A DNA stretch of 16,804 bases from Methylococcaceae bacterium (lineage in GTDB: Bacteria; Pseudomonadota; Gammaproteobacteria; Methylococcales; UBA1147), in contig JAKEEL010000028.1 of assembly GCA_022616595.1 (NCBI GenBank), positions 1-16,804 of the forward strand. The letters run 5' to 3'. Made by a program: the position numbers and the translations under genes. The notes below the pieces were generated by a model, which made no database searches, was not told the DNA's origin, and worked only from the letters and a program-made list of their open reading frames with translations. Below, piece after piece: positions 13,209 to 16,804 of the stretch. Each line of letters opens with the position of its first letter. Positions within the stretch are counted from its first letter, which is position 1.

Positions 13209-13343
13209 ATGGTATTTCATACCCGCCGGCTGATCGCCTGTCTGTCGAGGGATAAAGCGGCAAAATTTTTCGGCCGTACCGCTACACTGGCGATTGGTCC
13301 TGAAGCGTTCCAACACTCGCAGTCATCAGACGGAGTTTGCTGA
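13209..13343 (+). CDS. candidate 44-residue small protein
   Basis: The ATG at 13209 is preceded by a perfect GGAGGT at 6 bases, the best ribosome binding site on this strand nearby. The frame encodes MVFHTRRLIACLSRDKAAKF and ends with TGA at 13341-13343. The protein is basic, with no recognised family. Its last 20 codons overlap the end of the convergent cyclic-nucleotide-domain gene in antisense, so only the first part is likely to be original coding sequence; it may be the truncated start of a gene lost when the island formed. Confidence 0.3.
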   Translation: MVFHTRRLIACLSRDKAAKFFGRTATLAIGPEAFQHSQSSDGVC

Positions 13344-13665
13344 CCAGCACCCGCATCACATGCAACGCAAAAAATGGCGTATGCTCCACCATGAATAAAA
13401 ATCGCCTTTCGTTCACCCGAGCGAGTTTGCAATGGCTTAACGCAACGGCGCTGGCACACCGCGGACTGGCATCAATAAGTGCCATTTCGCCCAGCAGGTC
13501 GCCCGGACCCAATTTGTTCACGGTACATCCGTGCGCGACTACCTTTACCTCGCCTTCGAGGATCACATACATTACGTCGCCGGGCTGGTCATCGTTAAAG
13601 ATCACCTCCCCGGCCCCGTATTCTTCTGTATCGCTTGCATTCTTAAAGAGGGCCAATGTATCCAT
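13282..13665 (-). CDS. cyclic nucleotide-binding domain protein without HTH
   Basis: The 127-residue protein is a single Crp-like cyclic-nucleotide-binding domain. Its beta-roll runs from EEYGAGEVIFNDDQPGDVMY through VILEGEVKVV, and the phosphate-binding cassette is GPGDLLGEMALIDASPRCAS. A C-terminal helix (HTPFFALHVMRVLVSKLR) ends the protein, and the DNA-binding helix-turn-helix of Crp/Fnr is absent. Such stand-alone domains regulate partner proteins or sense ligands. ATG 13665 has GGAG about 6 bases upstream and is preferred to the GTG at 13692. It is divergent from the RNase T2 gene and there is no other operon member. Confidence 0.85.
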   Translation of the reverse strand: MDTLALFKNASDTEEYGAGEVIFNDDQPGDVMYVILEGEVKVVAHGCTVNKLGPGDLLGEMALIDASPRCASAVALSHCKLARVNERRFLFMVEHTPFFALHVMRVLVSKLRLMTASVGTLQDQSPV

Positions 13666-13814
13666 TGATTTCTCCAACACCCGTGATCGCACCGCAGAAA
13701 CCCAATAACGCTACCGGTGTTTGATTACAGGAGTGTGACAAAGCGATCAGAGGGATTATCGATGTCCGGATGATATGTTCCGGGTGGGTTGAATCGCCCG
13801 CACGGCGTTGTCGA

Positions 13815-13842
13815 TTGCGGTCTTTCGGACATCGGATACAAT
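13815..13842 (+). promoter_or_regulatory. candidate sigma-70 promoter of the RNase T2 gene
   Basis: TTGCGG (13815-13820) and TACAAT (13837-13842) are 16 bases apart, about 55 bases before the RNase T2 start. Part of the spacer is one arm of a 9-base inverted repeat (CGATGTCCG at 13760-13768, CGGACATCG at 13826-13834) whose arms are 57 bases apart. Confidence 0.4.
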
Positions 13843-13896
13843 GTCTTCGCAACCCGCGAAACCTCCCTGGCCGGCGTGGAATTTAGGAGTAGAACG

Positions 13897-14868
13897 ATGA
13901 ACCATAGACTGCTGTTCGCAATTTTGTGCTGCGCACTGTTTTTCAGCCCGGATCGGGGGGCCGCGGATAATCGTATCGACGGCTATTTCATCGCCGGTGA
14001 TCGTTGCCGGGCGCTGTCGTCAATTCGAAATAACACCAATCCTGGAAATGTCCGTCTGACCGTGGACAGGGCTTATGAAGTCATCGCGAAAAACCGGACG
14101 GATGCCACGCATTACCGGATCCGGATCAAGAACGCATCGCCATCTGAACGCTGGGTGCCGGCCGCCTGCGGCAAATTACTGAGCGACTGTCGCGAGCAAA
14201 CCTCGGGTAATCCGCCTTTGCCGGCTACCGGGCCGGATTACGTGCTGGCGCTGAGCTGGCAAGCGGCTTTTTGCCAGTCGCATCAGCAAACCGCCGAATG
14301 CCGCAGCCAAACCGCCGAGCGTCCGGATGCCATGCAGTTCTCGCTCCATGGTCTCTGGCCGCAGCCGCAAAGCAATGTGTATTGCGGCGTACCCGAAGCG
14401 GTCAGACAGCAGGACAGCCGCCGTCTGTGGGAACAACTGCCGGACTTTGATCTCAGCCAAGGGATTTTTACCCGCCTGGCGGAAACCATGCCGGGCGTGG
14501 CTTCGTTCCTGCACCGCCATGAATGGACCAAGCACGGCACCTGTTACGCTGCGACCGCGGAGGAATATTTTCGGGAGTCGATCCTGCTCACAGACCAGGT
14601 CAATGCATCCGGGGTACGCGAATTATTTGCCGCGAATATCGGACAAACGATTGCCGCGAGCGACATCAAGGCGCGATTTGATGCGGCGTTCGGAACCGGC
14701 GCCGGCACCAAGGTCCGGGTCGAATGTGACGGCGGTTTGGTCAGCGAGTTGCGGATCAGCCTCAGGGGCAACATCGACGGCGATACCCGTCTTTCGGAAT
14801 TGCTGCAAAATGCTGAGCCGCCGTCCTCGTCGTGCCAAAACGGAAGAATCGACCGGGTTGGTTTTTGA
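13897..14868 (+). CDS. secreted ribonuclease T2 family protein
   Basis: T2 RNases are secreted, low-specificity endoribonucleases that give 2',3'-cyclic phosphates. Both catalytic blocks are present: CAS1 as FSLHGLWPQ (histidine 151) and CAS2 as HRHEWTKHGTC (glutamate 209 and histidine 213 of the block, lysine 212). A signal peptide covers about residues 1-23 (MNHRLLFAILCCALFFSPDR). The protein of 323 residues is longer than the roughly 230-260 of typical bacterial RNase I: about 25-110 form an extra N-terminal domain (IDGYFIAGDRCRALSSIRNN ... ERWVPAACGKLL), perhaps SH3-like. Nine or more cysteines suggest disulfides, so it acts in the periplasm or outside. The ATG at 13897 follows AGGAG at 7 bases. 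The next gene converges with 22 bases between. Confidence 0.93.
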   Translation: MNHRLLFAILCCALFFSPDRGAADNRIDGYFIAGDRCRALSSIRNNTNPGNVRLTVDRAYEVIAKNRTDATHYRIRIKNASPSERWVPAACGKLLSDCREQTSGNPPLPATGPDYVLALSWQAAFCQSHQQTAECRSQTAERPDAMQFSLHGLWPQPQSNVYCGVPEAVRQQDSRRLWEQLPDFDLSQGIFTRLAETMPGVASFLHRHEWTKHGTCYAATAEEYFRESILLTDQVNASGVRELFAANIGQTIAASDIKARFDAAFGTGAGTKVRVECDGGLVSELRISLRGNIDGDTRLSELLQNAEPPSSSCQNGRIDRVGF

Positions 14869-14890
14869 AATTCACCCGATTACCGGAAGT

Positions 14891-15988
14891 TCATTGGCTA
14901 TGCCGGGACAGGTCCACCGCGACTCGTTTCGGACCCCAGTTTCCGGGCCGGCTTTCAAAGACTCCCGCGCACCTCGTACCGCAAAACTTGCATCGTCCGG
15001 CCGCATCCAGATTCCACTCCGATAACTGATACCAGTCGCGGCCGATCAGCAATGCATCGCACCGGCTGCAATAGGTGCTGTCGGCCTCTTTGTGATGGAC
15101 ATTGCCGACATACACATAGCGTATGCCGTTCTCGATCGCGATCTTTCTGGCCCTGAGCAAAGTTTCGACCGGCGTGCGGATTTTGTCGCGCATTTTCCAG
15201 TCCGGATGAAAGGCCGAAAAATGCAGCGGCACATCCGGACCAAGGTGATCCTGTATCCATCGCGTCATTTCATCCAACTCGCGGCTGCTGTCGTTTTCAT
15301 CCGGGATCAGCAGGGTGGTGATTTCCAGCCAGACGGAGGTTTCATGCCGGATATATTCCAGGGTTTCCAGGACCGGCCCGAGTTTCGATCCGGTGATCGT
15401 TTTGTAAAAGTGCTCGGAAAAGGCCTTCAGGTCGACATTCGCCGCATCCATGTAACGATAAAATTCCCTGCGCGGCTCCGGACACACGTAACCTGCGGTG
15501 ACCGCGACCGAGCGGATATTCTTTTCCTTGCAGGCTAGTGCCACATCGATCGCGTATTCGTGGAAAATGACCGGATCGTTATAGGTGTAGGCGACGCTGC
15601 GACAACCCAGATGGTGGGCCGCGGATGCGATCATTTCCGGAGTTGCGAGGTCCATCAGGGTGTCCATCTCTCTCGATTTGCTGATATCCCAGTTCTGGCA
15701 GAATTTACAGGCCAGATTGCAGCCCGCGGTCCCGAAAGACAGGACCGGCGTACCGGGCAAAAACTGGTTCAATGGCTTTTTCTCGATCGGATCGATCACA
15801 AAACCGCTCGAGCGTCCCCAGGTCGTCAATACGATCGCGCCTTCGTGGTTGGCGCGCACGAAGCATAAGCCGCGCTGGCCTTCATGCAATTTGCAGTAGC
15901 GCGGACACATTGCGCACTCGACCCGCCCGTCATCAAGGGTTTTCCAATAACGGGTGGCAAAGACTTCGCTTTGAAGGGGCAATTGCAT
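14891..15988 (-). CDS. amrS: AmmeMemoRadiSam system radical SAM enzyme
   Basis: This is the radical SAM member of the AmmeMemoRadiSam trio (AmrA, AmrB, AmrS), a widespread system of unsettled function, possibly RNA or protein modification. The 4Fe-4S/SAM motif is C90-x3-C94-x2-C97 in AGCNLACKFCQNWDISK. Cysteines 25, 28, 32 and 42 form a further cluster before it (VECAMCPRYC ... GLCF), and a C-terminal zinc-type set (YCSRCD ... CKFCGTRC) follows. GRSSGFVIDPIEKKPLNQFL and VNVDLKAF-like signatures fit the family. The 365 residues are full length. The ATG at 15988 has GGAG about 9 bases upstream. It is divergent from amrB, with 223 bases between; no amrA is seen. Confidence 0.93.
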   Translation of the reverse strand: MQLPLQSEVFATRYWKTLDDGRVECAMCPRYCKLHEGQRGLCFVRANHEGAIVLTTWGRSSGFVIDPIEKKPLNQFLPGTPVLSFGTAGCNLACKFCQNWDISKSREMDTLMDLATPEMIASAAHHLGCRSVAYTYNDPVIFHEYAIDVALACKEKNIRSVAVTAGYVCPEPRREFYRYMDAANVDLKAFSEHFYKTITGSKLGPVLETLEYIRHETSVWLEITTLLIPDENDSSRELDEMTRWIQDHLGPDVPLHFSAFHPDWKMRDKIRTPVETLLRARKIAIENGIRYVYVGNVHHKEADSTYCSRCDALLIGRDWYQLSEWNLDAAGRCKFCGTRCAGVFESRPGNWGPKRVAVDLSRHSQ

Positions 15989-16211
15989 CGATGTTCACTC
16001 CGAAACCAAAATATCGGTACTTGAATACGGTATCATCGAGGCAGATAATGGTTGATGTCCTCGGAAGTCCGGGTGCGGCTGTTTTGAAACACCAGCAGGC
16101 AAATTGATTTATCGGACTCCCGGGATTTTGTCGATACCCTGAATATCGTGGACACGTCGATCCGTATCATTAACCTTTGAGCGTATCCATTCCAAGAGGT
16201 TCATCATTGCC
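15989..16211. promoter_or_regulatory. divergent amrS-amrB intergenic region
   Basis: This 223-base gap must hold both promoters. I see no convincing -35/-10 pair. A short plus-strand frame (15991-16107) has no good ribosome binding site and is not called. Nothing else is recognised here. Confidence 0.5.
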
Positions 16212-16804
16212 ATGAATCCATCAACCGTAAGAGCCCCCGCGGTATCCGGCACCTTTTACCCGAAAGATCCAGTCGAACTCCGGCATTTGATCGATCGCTA
16301 CCTGGCTTCGGCTAAAAGGGTATCCGCCGGGCCGAAAGCGATCATCGCTCCGCATGCGGGCTATATCTATTCCGGCCCGGTTGCGGCGAGCGCCTATGCG
16401 AGTATCAGCAATCTGAAGAATCCGGTCGAACGGGTTGTACTCCTCGGCCCCTCGCACCGCGTCGGTTTCGAAGGCCTCGCACTCACAAGCGCCGCTTACT
16501 ATTCGACTCCCTTGGGAGAGATCCCGATCGATCTCGGCGCATGGGATGCGATCCGGGGACTGCCGGGCGTGCGGGTGATCGACGAGGCGCACGCCTACGA
16601 ACACAGTCTGGAAGTCCATCTGCCCTTCCTGCAGCAGGTGCTCCGACCTTTCAAATTGGTCCCGCTCGTGGCCGGTTCGGCGCCGGCGGAACAAGTCGCC
16701 GAAGTACTCGATCGCCTTTGGGGTGGAGAAGAAACCCTGATTGTGATCAGCTCGGACCTGAGCCATTATCATGATTATGCCAGCGCACGAAAACTGGACA
16801 CGGA
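16212..16804 (+). CDS. amrB: AmmeMemoRadiSam system protein B, MEMO family (partial)
   Basis: AmrB is a MEMO-fold protein related to class III extradiol dioxygenases. The 197 codons in view begin MNPSTVRAPAVSGTFYPKDP and carry the metal-site residues expected of the family: histidine 48 in IAPHAGYIYSG, serine-histidine 81-82 in LLGPSHRVGF, glutamate-histidine in EHSLEVHLPFLQ (near 130-136), and SSDLSHYHDY (180-189). The frame is still open at the window end, so about a quarter of the typical 265-residue protein is missing; a fused AmrA domain, known in some genomes, cannot be excluded. The ATG at 16212 has GAGG about 13 bases upstream, a loose fit. The pair amrS-amrB is arranged divergently rather than as an operon. 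Confidence 0.9.
   Translation, partial: MNPSTVRAPAVSGTFYPKDPVELRHLIDRYLASAKRVSAGPKAIIAPHAGYIYSGPVAASAYASISNLKNPVERVVLLGPSHRVGFEGLALTSAAYYSTPLGEIPIDLGAWDAIRGLPGVRVIDEAHAYEHSLEVHLPFLQQVLRPFKLVPLVAGSAPAEQVAEVLDRLWGGEETLIVISSDLSHYHDYASARKLDT

Noticed and set aside
13760..13834. 9-base inverted repeat upstream of RNase T2 as a regulatory hairpin
   Set aside because: The arms are 57 bases apart with no supporting structure; chance occurrence cannot be excluded.
14327..15025. 232-residue plus-strand open frame spanning RNase T2 and the end of amrS
   Set aside because: It is out of frame with the catalytic RNase T2 sequence and runs antisense into amrS.
15991..16107. 38-residue plus-strand frame in the amrS-amrB gap
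   Set aside because: No ribosome binding site and no recognisable motif; it overlaps the region where amrS must have its promoter and leader.

Overview
The window looks like a chromosomal segment of a proteobacterium, most likely a gammaproteobacterium. The grounds are the paired type II secretion accessory genes gspA(exeA)-gspB, a YecR-like lipoprotein remnant, proteobacterial codon use at moderate GC, and strong Shine-Dalgarno sites. Several genes appear to start with TTG. I cannot name a genus. No tRNA, rRNA or CRISPR array is visible.

Layout. (a) 1-960: a possible reverse-strand gene start at the edge, an overlapping two-gene toxin-antitoxin-like pair (DUF4258-like then DUF2283), and a gene-poor stretch that may hold a decayed type I restriction specificity (HsdS) tail. 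(b) 960-3870: a PAPS-dependent sulfotransferase (-), an OsmC-family protein (+), and a lone GlcF/LutA-like Fe-S oxidoreductase subunit (-). (c) 3871-4650: a 56-residue lipoprotein with its own promoter and leader hairpin, then strong hairpins between convergent genes. (d) 4651-7661: an 858-residue FtsX/MacB-type permease (-) without a neighbouring ATPase, divergent from a small winged-helix protein (+) that has three TTGACAA direct repeats in front of it. (e) 7733-10524: the two-gene gspA-gspB unit (-).

(f) 10560-13150 is an accessory island. All of its cargo genes lie on the minus strand: an amber-interrupted YecR-like lipoprotein, hicA-hicB, and a 232-residue HEPN-like protein with an R-x4-H motif. 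The spacers are imperfect palindromes with extra unpaired bases. An exact integron R'-type heptamer (GTTAGGC, minus strand) lies 19 bases before the HEPN-like gene, and near-matches (GCATAAC) occur at the hicB stop and upstream of the YecR remnant. Two mobile elements sit in these spacers: a deleted IS110/IS1111-type element reduced to 32 codons, and an apparently intact IS200/IS605 tnpA element. I read this as a decayed stretch of integron cassette array. That is inference: no integrase is in view and the attC-like sites are not canonical.

(g) 13209-16804: a small-ORF candidate, a cyclic-nucleotide-binding-domain protein without HTH (-), a secreted RNase T2 with an N-terminal extra domain (+), and a divergent AmmeMemoRadiSam pair, the radical SAM enzyme amrS (-) and the MEMO-like amrB (+), the latter running off the window end.
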